A stretch of 64,000 bases of DNA, taken from NCBI GenBank assembly GCA_036785325.1, contig JAXIVH010000041.1, positions 2,821,001 to 2,885,000 of the forward strand, given 5' to 3'. Each line of letters opens with the position of its first letter. Position 1 is the stretch's first letter. The notes under the pieces are model-generated. The model saw nothing but the letters and a program-made list of their open reading frames with translations. It did no database searches and was not told where the DNA came from. Positions 1 to 10,781 of this stretch are shown here, piece by piece. Position numbers and translations under genes: made by a program. Source of the stretch: Urophycis tenuis (taxonomy: Eukaryota > Chordata > Actinopteri > Gadiformes > Phycidae).

Positions 1-1404
1 TTAGTTCGGCAGCGCTGCTATTGGCCAGGAATGTCCTCGGACATAAAGCAGTGGGTGTTGGGATGTGAACGCTGCCAAGTTGCTAAGGATTCCGGACATG
101 GATCCCATAGCTTCATGGGCCATTTGCTCGCCTCCCGGCCTAATGAGATCCTGGCCATAGATTTCACGCTGCTAGAACTCTCCCGGAATGGATATGAAAA
201 TGTCCTGGTCATGACTGACGTGTTTAGCAAATTTACGGTGGCTGTTCCTACCCGAGATCAACGGGCCTCCACTGTTGCCCAGGTCTTGATAACTGAGTGG
301 TTTTACAGGTTCGGCGTTCCAGGCCGCCTCCACTCAGACCAAGGAAGGAGCTTTGAAAGTTCGCTGATTCACCAGCTCTGCCTTCTCTACGGTGTTGCAA
401 AATCCCGTACCACTCCATACCATCCGGCAGGTAATGGTCAGTGTGAGCGGTTTAACCGGACTCTTCATAACCTCCTTCGTACACTTCCATCATCTCGGAA
501 GCGGGACTGGGCTTCCTGCTTGCCCCAGGTTCTTTTCTGTTATAACACGACTCCTCACCAGGGCACAGGGGAGTCCCCCTTCTATCTTATGTTTGGACAG
601 GAACCCCGGCTCCCTGCTGACTTTCTCCTTGGCTGAGTACCGGACCCAGTGCCAGGCGAGGTACAAGACTGGGTGGCTGAACATCAAGCCCGACTCAGAG
701 TTGCTTTTGAGGGTGCCCGCGGGCGGTTGCTGGCCGCAGCCGGCCGACGAAAGGAGCGGCACGACCGGCAAGTGCGGGATGCTCCTTTTTCGGTGGGCCA
801 GCAAGTGTACTTGAGGGACCACAGTGGGAGAGGGCGCCAGAAAATCCAAGACCTCTGGAGCTCGGTGGTCTATCAAGTTGTGCGGGCCCCAGTTGGTGAA
901 GGAGTGGGTTACGCCGTTGCTCCTGTGACCAACCTGCACCAGGTTAGGAATGTGCATCGCAACATGCTGAAGGCTGTAGTTCGGCCTGAAGCGGTCACTC
1001 CCCTGCCAAGGTTGCCTTCTCCACCAGCCCCGGCAACAGTGGATGGTGAGTCTTCCAGTGATGAAGAGTTGTGCTTTCTGGTTTCCGGAGCGTCTGCCCC
1101 ACTGCCTGCAGCTGTCCCAGGCGTCTCAGGCTCTACATGTCCTTCAGTGTCCCTAGCTCACCAACCGAGAACTGGTCAGCAACCTTCCGTACATGACTGT
1201 TCTTTCCCACCCGCTCCGTTGTCGCCAACCGACCAGCCGAGTACTAGTCAGCAGGCATTGCGAAGAACAGCTCGTTCTACTGCGGGCCACCATTCTAATT
1301 TCCATCATCTTCCTCGGTCTATTAGCCATCGACATGGTGCTGTTGGTGAGGCCTTAAGTCCAGTATCTAATGCCCAATTTGCCGGTTTCAGGCCTTGGTG
1401 TTAG
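1..1404 (+). pseudogene. Ty3/gypsy retrotransposon integrase, 3' part of pol, one in-frame stop
   Basis: The reading frame is open from base 1, so the gene begins outside the window. It encodes the end of the integrase zinc-binding module (CxxC in CERCQ near base 70) and a retroviral-type integrase core with the D, D and E residues visible (AIDFT near 163, HSDQG near 335, CERFNRTL near 446). A basic C-terminal region with a GPY/F-like stretch (GQQVYL) and a proline/serine-rich tail follow. Integrase inserts the element cDNA into host DNA. A TGA at 634-636 interrupts the frame, but the same frame continues to 1404, so a single nonsense change separates it from an open frame. A polypurine tract follows 40 bases later, as expected before a 3' LTR. 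Ty3/gypsy is inferred from domain order and motifs; the family is not named. Confidence 0.85.
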
Positions 1405-1442
1405 TTCCAGGGTTGTTTTGCTTATCGTCGGGCCGACGATAC

Positions 1443-1457
1443 AAAAGAGGGGGGTAG
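1443..1457 (+). other. Polypurine tract of the gypsy element
   Basis: A purine-only run (aaaaga, six G, then tag) lies between the integrase end and a TGT that could start an LTR. In LTR elements this tract primes plus-strand DNA synthesis and directly precedes the 3' LTR. Confidence 0.55.
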
Positions 1458-1458
1458 A

Positions 1459-2392
1459 TGTGGCCGGAGGCTGTTCCTCTCCTGGCCGCTATATGGCAGT
1501 GTGCGTCCGGTTAAAAGCGGATGCGGTTGGCCGGGCGCATCCTCTTCCTCCATTTCCGTGGTGGCTGTGGTTCGGCGTGGTCGAGCGTTTGTTTGGCGTG
1601 CCCGCATCGAGGTGCCAACTCTTCCCGGTGCAGCGTGGCTGGCTGCTGGGGTCTTAGTGGCGGGCGGCTCTACTGAATCTGTGCGCGCGGCGAAGCGGCC
1701 ACTCCGGTATGTAGGGTCTGCTTCTGTTGTTTTGCTTTTTGTCCTGCTCTCAGCTCATTAGGCTTTTGCATATCATAGATAAGCGTGCAGTTGAGCCGTG
1801 GTCTGTGAGGCTTTCCTCCGACGCTCCCAGACTCTGAAGTGGTATGTATAGATTTCTTTGATTAGGTTTTGTTAATATTTTTTTCGTTTAAATTAACTTA
1901 TGCCTTTCCTCAGAGGCACCAGATTGTGGGCCGTCTTGGCAACCCTCCTTGAAGGATTCTTCCTGCTGTCTTGGCTCACTACTTTTCTGTTCGGCTCTGC
2001 CCGGTGGAACTATAAACTAATACAACTGGGTGGAACACCCCGCATGCAGGCTATTAGGCAGCGCGTCAGTGAGGCGGAACCGCTGCCTGCGCATCGTTAG
2101 CCGTCCGGCACTTTAAAATAAACCTCGGACCCATTGTAAAACTGTTGGTTTCTTTTTTTGTTAAATTTCTTAATTAGTTAATTAGCAATTGTATTTTTTT
2201 CTGGTTCAATTGTATTCTTTTGTGTATTTTGCATTCTCCTGTGTTTAGTTTGTTTGCTTTTCTTTTACCTGTCCACACCAGTGTTCTTTTACTGTGGCGT
2301 GTTTTAATTAGTTTCCTTCTGTGTTTAGGCGCTGAGGGCCCAAAGCGGCAGTACCCCTGGTGGCGGTGTTTTGTTCCACATCCCCTTTTGCT

Positions 2393-2424
<32 letters not shown>

Positions 2425-2753
2425 GCGTGAGGTATCACGGGTGGTTATTTTGAGGTCTTCTCCCCTTTTTGGTTTGTCATTTTGCTGCTGACTGGTAAGC
2501 CCTAGCCTTAACTCCTCCCCTTTTTCCCCTGTCGCAGTAATAATTTTATATTACTTGGTGTGCGTCAAAATTAAGTTGCTTCTCCTGTGTTATTATTTTG
2601 TGAAATAAAATTTATCATCTTTCGTAACTAACCGTCTCTGGCCCGTGGTATTATAAGAACCTGTATAGTGTGATTGACTGCTTCCATCTATATCCTGGGG
2701 CAAGAGTCCCCAGGTGGCGTTGTCGCCCGTACTCTCGCTTACGTCCTATTACA
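1459..2753 (+). repeat. Probable 3' LTR of the gypsy element (~1.3 kb)
   Basis: The interval starts with TGT right after the polypurine tract and ends at ACA near 2753, matching the TG...CA ends of LTRs. AATAAA-type signals occur near 2117 and 2604, and a (GT)n run lies inside. The 5' LTR is outside the window, so the borders cannot be confirmed by comparing LTRs. A 66-codon open frame at 1900-2100 has no recognised similarity and is not treated as a gene. Confidence 0.45.
2399..2425. repeat. (GT)n microsatellite
   Basis: Pure GT dinucleotide repeat of about 13 units inside the presumed gypsy LTR. Confidence 0.9.
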
Positions 2754-3236
2754 CATGGGAAGCATGGAGTGGGCTGTTCCACTGCAGCCAAACTAGACGC
2801 TCATTGGATAAATATAATATGATAAAATATAAAATAGGCCTAAAATATAAGAATAATGAATTAATTACGCCTAATTATGAATAATCACTCAGACACATAA
2901 GGACGTCTGAGTGAAGGACGTATGGGTTTTCTTGCGGAGAGAGAGAAAAACAGTCCAAACTAAAATATTTATTGACAAGAAATTAGTAACCCATTCCATA
3001 ATTCAAAGTGGATTTTATTTATTATTATAAAGATCAGTTTGACTACAGTAGGCTTCACTGTGCTCGAAAACGTTATATTTTCCGCATAGGATCATTTCCA
3101 TGTAAACTTCGGCATTTATTAATTTGGACGTGAGCGGACGCTGCGATCATATCTCAGGACAGGTCGTTTAAGTCAGTGTATGTGGGGTACGCAGCACACA
3201 GCGGCTGAATCAGATTAAACAAATCCTTGAATGATT

Positions 3237-3237
<1 letters not shown>
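2754..3237. other. Non-coding AT-rich stretch, nothing identified
   Basis: About 480 bases between the gypsy LTR and the next recognised element. No supported open frame, RNA gene or repeat end is seen. The left end of the disrupted BEL/Pao element would be expected near here, but no copy of its presumed LTR is present. Confidence 0.5.

Positions 3238-3268
<31 letters not shown>
3238..3268. repeat. (GT)n microsatellite
   Basis: Pure TG repeat of about 15 units. Confidence 0.9.
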
Positions 3269-3273
<5 letters not shown>

Positions 3274-3339
3274 GTAATGCTGAAGGTGTTGCAACATGTT
3301 ACAGATGCTGTGTTAGTGACTGTGGAGTTTCCAACATGT

Positions 3340-3468
3340 TTCACCTGTATTCAGTTTTATCTTCAATAAAAAAGTGCTCTGAGAACGCATTATATGGTCG
3401 GAGGTGGGCCGCGAAAATTTTTGAGACATAAAAGTGGGCCCTGAGTTGGAATAGGTTGGGAACCACTG
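3340..3468 (-). mobile_element. hAT-like (Charlie-type) transposon end fragment
   Basis: Read on the minus strand, the stretch begins CAGTGGTTCCCAACC at base 3468, which resembles the terminal motif of many vertebrate hAT elements. The integrase reading frame of the BEL/Pao element stops exactly at this border, and ctctacag (3469-3476) would be the target duplication. No partner end or second copy of the duplication was found on the left, so the element is partial or rearranged. Family assignment is by motif only. Confidence 0.4.
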
Positions 3469-3476
3469 CTCTACAG

Positions 3477-4110
3477 AGTCCTCTTGTTCTTCTTGCGTCA
3501 ATCGGCCTTTCGTTGGTGAGGTTGGCTGCCTGGTAGAAGAGGGTTTGGAGTTCACCCCAAGTGAGTGAGCTTGTCGTCCTTCCGAGGCTAGTGAGAGCCC
3601 TCTTTATGAGCTTAACTGCTGCTTCCGCAGCCCCGTTGCGATGAGGTGCGTCTGCCGGATGAAAATTCCATACCCACTCTGTCCCATTTTTGGCAGCTTT
3701 GTCGTCTATGGATGCTTCTCGTAAGGTAGCCAAGTACATTTGCAAGTCTTGTAGGGCCGGTTTAGCCCCAATTAAATTTGTTCCCCTATCTGACCACATT
3801 TTTCTTGGATGGCCTCTCAATGCTACAAAGCGAGAGTAAGCTTGGAGAAAGCTTTCAGATCATCAACAAGGTCCACATGAACTGCCCTTGATGCCATGCA
3901 ACAGAAGACTATGCCCCACACCTTTTTTCCTGTTCTTTTCTTGACGGCATCCTTGATTTCGAAGGGGCCGAAGAGGTCAAGTGTGGTATACTCAAATGGG
4001 TTGGCACGCTGTAAGCGTCCTGGCGGCAGATCACTCATCATCTGCTGGCACATCTTTCCTTTCAGTTTGCGGCATGTAATGCAGTCGTTTACTACTTTCT
4101 TTACTGTTCT
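3477..4110 (-). pseudogene. BEL/Pao integrase catalytic core (outer element), broken
   Basis: Two overlapping-phase open frames (4053-3823 and 3820-3341) encode consecutive parts of a BEL/Pao integrase. The second CxxC of the zinc-binding domain lies just upstream (bases near 4080-4100). The core shows aspartate in TLDLFGPF, aspartate in SDRGTN and glutamate in NGAAEAAV, the D,D,E catalytic set. A frameshift lies near 3821, and another near 3500 before the sequence runs into hAT-like DNA. The C-terminal end of pol and the 3' LTR are missing. The upstream half of the same gene lies beyond the nested element, from 8655. Confidence 0.85.
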
Positions 4111-4115
4111 CCGAC

Positions 4116-4461
4116 TGTAAGCGCCAGGTAGTTTTTTTTGGTCACTTCCGGGGAGGAGTCACGTAGGGGTGTGCGTCAGTAGAAGTATCAGCTGTTCTTC
4201 ACCTGGAGGGAAAATTAATGAATGAATGAGAGGGTGAGGAGGGGAAGCTCTTACTTTTGCTGACCACTATGTTCACTGTTTTGGATGTTTTTAGGCCTTT
4301 TTGTAAGCCATCACTGTTTGAGTCTTAGCCACAATAAATTATAATGAAACGGCCATCTGTTTGGACCTTAGTTTTTATTGAAGAAGAAGCGCGTCCGGCA
4401 ACTTTGGCTTGTTCCCTCACTTAGCCTCTCGGCGGCTATCCAGGACGATAGTGGCCCAACA
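4116..4461 (+). repeat. 5' LTR of the nested BEL/Pao element
   Basis: 346 bp, begins TGTAAG and ends CCAACA. It matches 8308-8654 along its whole length. It contains AATAAA (near 4333), the likely polyadenylation signal. Confidence 0.93.
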
Positions 4462-4890
4462 TTGTCAGCAAAAACTAGACAAACGAAACTGGACCGGAGC
4501 CGCAAAAGAGTCGACAGACCACGCACGCTTGGAACGCGGAGAAAATGGAAATTGAATGATTGATCGCACACACGACGCCTCACAACGCATCAGCTGGCAA
4601 CACTGCATGGTGAAACAGCAGTATGTAACCCGCTTCTGCTGTTACATTGGTTTGCTGGAAATAGTTTGAAATGGTTGCTGCTGAATGGAAGTCGGGTGTT
4701 GCCTTGCTGTGTTCGCTAATGAATGAAGAGGAGTTGTGATGCAGTGTTTGGACTGACGAGTCCGGTTAGTGTGTGGTTGCCGTGCAGCGCTGGATTTCAT
4801 GAAGTTATAATTCCACGCGAGTCCCGTGGCTGTTGATATTGCTGGCTTTGCGTTGGATTTTCATTAAGATTGTTATTTTGTACATGCAAA
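4462..4890 (+). other. 5' leader of the nested BEL/Pao element
   Basis: Untranslated leader between the 5' LTR and the first gag ATG at 4891. A primer-binding site would be expected right after 4461; I could not assign the sequence there to a tRNA. Confidence 0.6.
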
Positions 4891-6704
4891 ATGAGTGCTA
4901 CAAATGCTGGTTCAACTGTTGGCAAACCTGAAGAGAAAAGAAAAATATTTCTCACCGAAAAGGCCATGGTGAATCAATTCAAAAGCAGCGTAAAAAGAAA
5001 GTGGATGAAATAAAGAGCCTGATTTTGTCTCTCAACGAGCTTATGAGGGATGAAAAAAATGTTTCACTGGTCAAGTCTCAACTGAATGTTTTAATGCAAT
5101 TGTCTGATAATACCACTGCTTTACATGAATCGGTGATGCTGTTAATCCCTACTGATGAACAACAGAAACAAAGGCAATGGTTTTCAAATGTCAATAAACA
5201 CAAAGAGGGATGCATTAAGGATGTTAAAATTATCAACATATCTCAAGGTGAACCTTTGTTGGAAACCGACATGGCTGAAAAGCCCCAGCAACAGGAGGCC
5301 TCATCAGTGGAAAAGGATGCACAGGATGGTATGGAAAATGGAGAACTGCCTCAATTTCACCAAAATCTTCAAAATGATGATCAGGACGAAATAGCACCAT
5401 GTGACAGCATTTCAAATCAAGGCAGTGCAAAAAATAGCCCAAAGTCTAATGTGTCATCGAATGCATCCTCACGTCTCAGAGCTGAGGCTGAAATGGCTGC
5501 CTTGCTGGCTCAGCAAAGGATGCTCAAGAAAAAACATGATCTCGAAGAGCAGGAAGAGCAAATAAGGAAACAAATGGGACACCTCCAACTTGAAGCACAG
5601 ATAGCTGCTTCCATGGCAAAGATAAATGTTTTGAGAACCTCTGGATCATGTGTAAGGAGTGCCTCTTCTATGAAACTGGTTGGCATGGAGTCTTATTTTG
5701 AAAAGAGACTTGATATCCATTCAGAGGCTTTTGTACCACATAAAAATGGAAAGGATGGAGGAGGACCACCGCCTATAGTAAAAACTTTGAATCCATATTT
5801 TGGAGGTGCAAGACCAAAGCAATCCGGAGGGGCCAATCATCTTCGTCAGGGGCCTTTAGTGCCAACAAAATCACAGAGCACAGCTCCTAAGGACGCAGTG
5901 CCCCCAGTGTTCCCCCCAGTGCTTGAAAATGCATATGCACCTTCTCTCAGGAACATCAGCAGTGAACATAACATGATGTCTATAATGGAAAAACAAAATG
6001 AAATAACATCAATGCTGCTGCAGCAGCAAGGTCAAGCATCACTGCCAAAGAGGAACATTCAGATCTTTGACGGCAATCCACTGCAATATCATGCCTTTAT
6101 GCAGTCATTTGAACAAACAATAGAACAAAAGACCACTAATGGAGTGGACTGCCTGCACTACCTAGACCAGTACACCAGGGGGCAGCCACAGCAGTTAATC
6201 AGAAGCTGTCAACATATGACTGATGGAAATGGATATGCTACAGCAAAGGCTTTACTCCATGAACATTTCGGGAATTATCATGTCATAGCATCTGCTTACA
6301 TGAATAAAATATTATCATGGCCATCAATTAGATCGGAAGATAAAAAGGCTTTGCAAGCATTCGGTCTGTTCTTACGTGGATGTTGTAATGCCATGAAAGA
6401 TGCATATAATCTATGTGATCTGAATACATCAGCAAACATGCTTGCCGTGATTAAGAAGCTACCATACAAGCTTAGAGACAAGTGGCGTACATCAGCTTGT
6501 GATATACAGGAAAGGTGTCGTCGCAGAGCCATGTTTGTTGATATTGTAACCTTCATTGAACGACAAGTGAAGATTGCTATGGACCCTGTATTTGGAGACA
6601 TACAGGATGCTCCAACACTGATGACAGTCAAGGAGAGTGGCAGAGTAAAATCCATGCCTCGTTCAAAGGTTGGGGGGAGCAGTTTTGCCACCACTGACAG
6701 TTAA
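4891..6704 (+). pseudogene. Gag of the nested BEL/Pao element, frameshifted
   Basis: An ATG at 4891 opens about 30 codons of the conserved N-terminal gag segment. A frameshift near 4975 then moves the coding sequence into the long frame 5001-6704 (567 codons). That frame has a charged, glutamine-rich coiled-coil region (about residues 150-210) and then a DUF1759-type Pao gag domain (about residues 350-530), known from this retrotransposon group. Gag would form the particle and package RNA. The frame ends at 6702-6704 and the zinc-knuckle region continues in another frame from 6670. This implies either a second frameshift or the normal gag-pol frame change; I favour mutation because other breaks are present. 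Confidence 0.85.
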
Positions 6705-8067
6705 AAGGGGAGCCCCACCAGACAACAAGAGAGATGGATATGGGAAGACCTGCCTCTACTGTAAACACCGTGGGCACACACTGGAGTCATGTACTCTATT
6801 GGAGAGGAAGGCTCACAGTGAAAAGATGAACTTTCTGAAAACTAATGGAGTTTGCTTTGGCTGTTTGTGCATTGGGCACGTCAGCAGAGAGTGCAGGAAA
6901 CGTCTGTTTTGTGATATATGTGGCTCACGACACCCCAGCATGTTGCACATCCATCGAAAGGAGGAGGAAAAGGACAGGAGCATCTCCGCAGCAGGCAGCA
7001 GTATGGTTGAAGTGAAATCTAGTGGTCTCACTGGGGCCGGTGACCAGGATTGTAAACTTGCCATTGTACCAGTCAGAGTCAAATCAAGTAAAGGCCAAAT
7101 GTCAGTCGAAACATACGCCTTTTTGGATCCAGGGAGCACTGCATCTTTCTGAACAGTGGGTCTGATGGATGAGCTGTGTCTCCCTGGGAGGAAAACAAAG
7201 ATTCTTCTGCGCACGATGGGACAAGAGAAAGTAGTTGACAGTCAAGTTGCATCTTATTTGGAAGTTGCTGGATTGGACAGTGATGTTTATTGTGAAATGG
7301 CAAAGTTATTTGTGCAAAATAAGATGCCTGTTGATAAAAGCAACATCCCACAGCAGCAAGACATGGAAATATGGCCTCACTTGAAGCATGTTTGCCTGCC
7401 AGGAATAGATGCGGATGTGGAAATCCTGATAGGCACAAACGTTCCAAGTGCTTTGGAGCCCCTGGAAGTTATCAGGAGCATTAATGGAGGGCCATATGCT
7501 GTCAAGACAGTTCTGGGTTGGACAGTAAATGGGCCACTGCGTGGATGTAGTGATGGACCTGGGTGTCAATCAGCAGTTACAGTCAATAGGAATTCAGCCA
7601 TCACACTTGACGAGCTCTGGAACAAGCAGTTTAAGACGGACTTCCCTGAGAACAACCAAGATGAACTGCTGGGGATGTCAAAGGAGGATTGCAGGTTCCT
7701 GGAAATGGCTGAACGATCTGTGAAACTGGTTAATGGTCATTACAGCATTGCTTTGCCGCTTAAAGACAGAAATGTCAGCATGCCTAACAACCGCATAATT
7801 GCAGAGCAACGCATCCTTAGCCTGAAGAGGAGGTTTGTGAGGGAGCCATCATTTCATGAGGACTACATTGCATTCATGAATAACCTCATAGCAAGTGGAT
7901 TTGCAGAGAGAGTGCCAGACACAGATTTGGAGCATAATGATGGCAAGGTTTGGTATATCCCTCATCATGGGGTATACCATCCTCGAAAGAAGAAGTTAAG
8001 TTACGTGTTGTGTTTGACTGTGCAGAATCATTTAAAGGCTGTTTTGACTTGTTTGACTTGGACTTAA
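6670..8067 (+). pseudogene. Zinc knuckles, protease and start of RT of the nested BEL/Pao element, broken
   Basis: One frame runs from 6670 to 8067, interrupted by TGA at 7150-7152. It encodes two cysteine-rich knuckles (CLYCKHRGHTLESC and CFGCLCIGHVSREC), then an aspartic protease motif (FLDPGSTASF just before the stop), then a Pao-type linker region. The sequence reaches the first conserved block of reverse transcriptase near 7990-8067, where a short duplication shifts the frame. Nothing of the RT palm, RNase H or integrase follows before the 3' LTR at 8308, so the copy could not mobilise itself. Confidence 0.85.
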
Positions 8068-8307
8068 GTCCATAAGTGATGATTCACTTAGGACATGTGC
8101 TGGTAACCTCTGTCCTAGACATGACTTGACTTAAGAAGATTGGATCAAGATCTACAATGAACTTTATTCATATGATGGACTATGAGCACCAGTAAAAGAG
8201 GAAAAATGTGCACAAAAAAAAAAATTAAGAATGTAAATTGTATGTGTTCTGTAGGTTATGTATTTGTAATTATTACTGGGGTAAGTGTAATAATTATGGG
8301 GCCGGAA

Positions 8308-8654
8308 TGTAAGAGCCAGGTAGTTTTTTTTTGGTCACTTCCGGGGAGGAGTCACGTAGGGGTGTGCGTCAGTAGAAGTATCAGCTGTACTTCACCTGGA
8401 GGGGAAATTAATGAATGAATGAGAGGGTGAGGAGGGGAAGCTCTTACTTTTGCTGACCGCTATGTTCACTGTTTTGGATGTTTTTAGGCCTTTTTGTGAG
8501 CCATCACTGTTTGAGTCTTAGCCACAATAAATTATAATGAAACGGCCATCTGTCTGGACCTTAGTGTTTATTGAAGAAGAAGCGTGTCCGGCAACTTTGG
8601 CTTGTTCCCTCGCTTAGCCTCTCGGCGGCTATCCAGGACGATAGTGGCCCAATA
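8308..8654 (+). repeat. 3' LTR of the nested BEL/Pao element
   Basis: 347 bp copy of the LTR at 4116-4461, starting TGTAAG and ending CCAATA. The final CA has become TA, and a T run is one base longer. The following ccgac is the target duplication. Confidence 0.93.
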
Positions 8655-10110
8655 CCGACCTTGCGCTCTCTTCCTGGTGCACAGAAGTGTGGCGGCAACA
8701 CCTTCATGGTTCTCGTCATGGGCTTCTCTTGACAGCAGGGTTGCGAGCCATGAATGAAATGGGATTAGAGGAACAGCTGTTCCATCTTCTTTCCAGGACT
8801 GGATTCGTCCTCCACTGACAAGGATTCCTGTGTTCTCGTCCTTGTGGACCACCAAGCGGTTCAGTGTCGAGTCCAGGAACGGACTGCCATCTTGGGTTGC
8901 TAGGACCAGGTCTCGAAAGGCTTGTGCTCTTTCCTCAATAGACAGGATAGAGTGGTTTGCCTCCCACTTTGACGAATCTGGTGCCTGGCGTCTTCTCAGC
9001 CAGGTTTCTGCAGCCCGCCGAGTCCAGGCTATGGAACCACACAGCTTGGACAGAGAACTGAAGCGTTGAGGTTCTACAAGGCGCACCAGACCAATTGCCT
9101 TCTTTGTCTGTCTGCCACTGATGTTGCACCCGGGACAGCTGGTGAGGTCTGTCCACCGTTGGCTCCTTCATGCTTGAGTTCTGCCTTGATGTCGGGCCCA
9201 TTGGGGCCAGTTCTTATTTTTGACTTGGACCTGGTGACCACTGCTGAGAAGGCTTTCCGCTGAAGTTTTCCCACATCTTCAGCAGCAGAGGGTGTAATTT
9301 CACTGGCCCTCTTCATAGGCCAGTCAGTCTCGGGCAATGTCAGGAACACGGGGCCTTGCTGCCACTCTGACCCTTCGTTAAGTTCCTCGGGAGTTGCACC
9401 TCTGGTTAGTATCTCAGCAATGTTTTGTTTGCCTTCAATCCACCTCCAATCTTCCACTTGTCCGGCTTTCTGAATCTTGCCGATTCGATTAGTGAAAAAG
9501 GTCTGGTAGCCGTAGCTGTTCTTTTGGATGGCTGCCAGGATTGTTTGGCTCTCCACAAAGTGAATCCATTGCTTGACGTTAATGTGGCGGTGCTTCTCAA
9601 AGTACTTTTTTAGGTGGATGGCACAGACTGCACCACATAGTTCCGCCTTGATCACATCTCCCTTTTGGTCGAGAGGGATGAGTTTAGCCTTGGATTCCAC
9701 CAACTTCACTATTACTCTGTCCCGGGTTTCCCACCGCAAGTAGAGCATGGCTCCATAGGAGGATTCGCTTCCATCTGAGAATGTGATCCCTGTTGGTGGG
9801 CCTATGGCTTCAAATGGCGTGAGGCTTCTCTCAAACCTGACCTGGCCAAGTCTCACATATTCTTCAAAGAGCTTATTGCGGCTTCCCGAAGTTTTGGTGA
9901 GAGAGGGGCATCCCATATGTCTTTAGATGGGTTGTCCTTGCCAGCTTCCTGGAATGATTCTCGAACCAACATCACTCCCTTCTGTTTGGCTGGTGAGGCA
10001 AGACCAATCGGGTCGTACAATGCAGCAATCTGGCTGAGAAGTATGCGTTGGGTAAGGGGATTTGGTGTTCCTTCCCTAACATCCTCCATGCCCAGATTAA
10101 GTCCTGTCCT
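8655..10110 (-). pseudogene. BEL/Pao RNase H and integrase N-terminus (outer element)
   Basis: Read from 10110 downward, frames 10176-9853, 9916-9074 and 9086-8568 give consecutive parts of a BEL/Pao polyprotein. First is the RT/RNase H connection (motif YDPIGLASP), then an RNase H-like domain (TFSDGSESSYGAM and KAELCGAV blocks), then the integrase zinc-binding histidines (HDENHEGV). Frameshifts lie near 9900 and 9085. The integrase is cut at 8655 by the nested BEL/Pao element, and its remaining cysteines and core resume at 4110. Upstream the gene is cut at 10127 by the L1. Confidence 0.85.
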
Positions 10111-10256
10111 CATTCTCCCTCTTTTCTTTTTTTGAACATTGTGTTTATTGGATTTTGTCGTGTTAACATATAACATGGCAAGTCATATATTGAACATCTT
10201 ATTTTTGTTGTACCCTGACCCCCCTCCCATTCCCTCCCCCCATTTCCCTTTACTGG

Positions 10257-10610
10257 TATACATATTTATAAAGATATGCATATGCATATATGCCCACATA
10301 TACATACATACATACAGACACCCATACATACACATATACACACTTACATAAAAAATAATAATAATAATAATAATAATAATGAATAAATAAAAATACATAA
10401 ATAAAAATTCACCGGGACAATCAAACTTCACAAGCGAATGAATAAGTAAAATACAATAAAGTAAATAAATAAATAAACCTATATAAAAAAGAAAATTAAT
10501 TCAAGGTATATAAAGATCCAAAGGTAAAGTTACAAATGAAAAATAATAATAATAACAGTAATAGTAATAATTATAATAATAATAATAATAACAATAGTTA
10601 CACTTTGCTC
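10257..10610 (-). repeat. Low-complexity A/T-rich tract in the L1 3' UTR
   Basis: Contains (CATA)n near 10300-10340, (AAT)n near 10352-10380 and further AAT/TAA repeats to about 10590. It lies between the ORF2 end and the poly(A) end of the L1, so it is 3' UTR or an insertion in it. Confidence 0.7.
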
Positions 10611-10781
10611 ATCAAGGACTATCTCATTTTCTTTCTGTCTCATTTTGGTTTCACCTTTTAATTATCTATATCCGTTGTATTCAAATGTTCGATCAGGTTA
10701 CCCCATATTCCCTCAAATTTGTCTGGTCTTTGTTTTAGATTATACATTATTTTCTCACTGGGGATGCAGGAGGTTAGTTCA

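Larger units (their letters stand above)
4116..8654 (+). mobile_element. BEL/Pao element nested in the integrase of another BEL/Pao element
   Basis: Two near-identical LTRs (4116-4461 and 8308-8654) bound the element, start with TGT and end CA (5' copy) or TA (3' copy). The 5-bp duplication ccgac flanks it at 4111-4115 and 8655-8659, a typical length for BEL/Pao integration. It lies in the opposite orientation to its host. Between the LTRs are gag, a zinc knuckle/protease region and the start of reverse transcriptase. The rest of RT, RNase H and integrase are missing, so it is an internally deleted, non-autonomous copy. By eye the LTRs differ at about 10 positions plus one T-run indel, so the insertion is not very recent. 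Confidence 0.92.

Noticed and set aside
1900..2100. Small hydrophobic open frame in the gypsy LTR
   Set aside because: No similarity recognised, lies in presumed LTR, length expected by chance.
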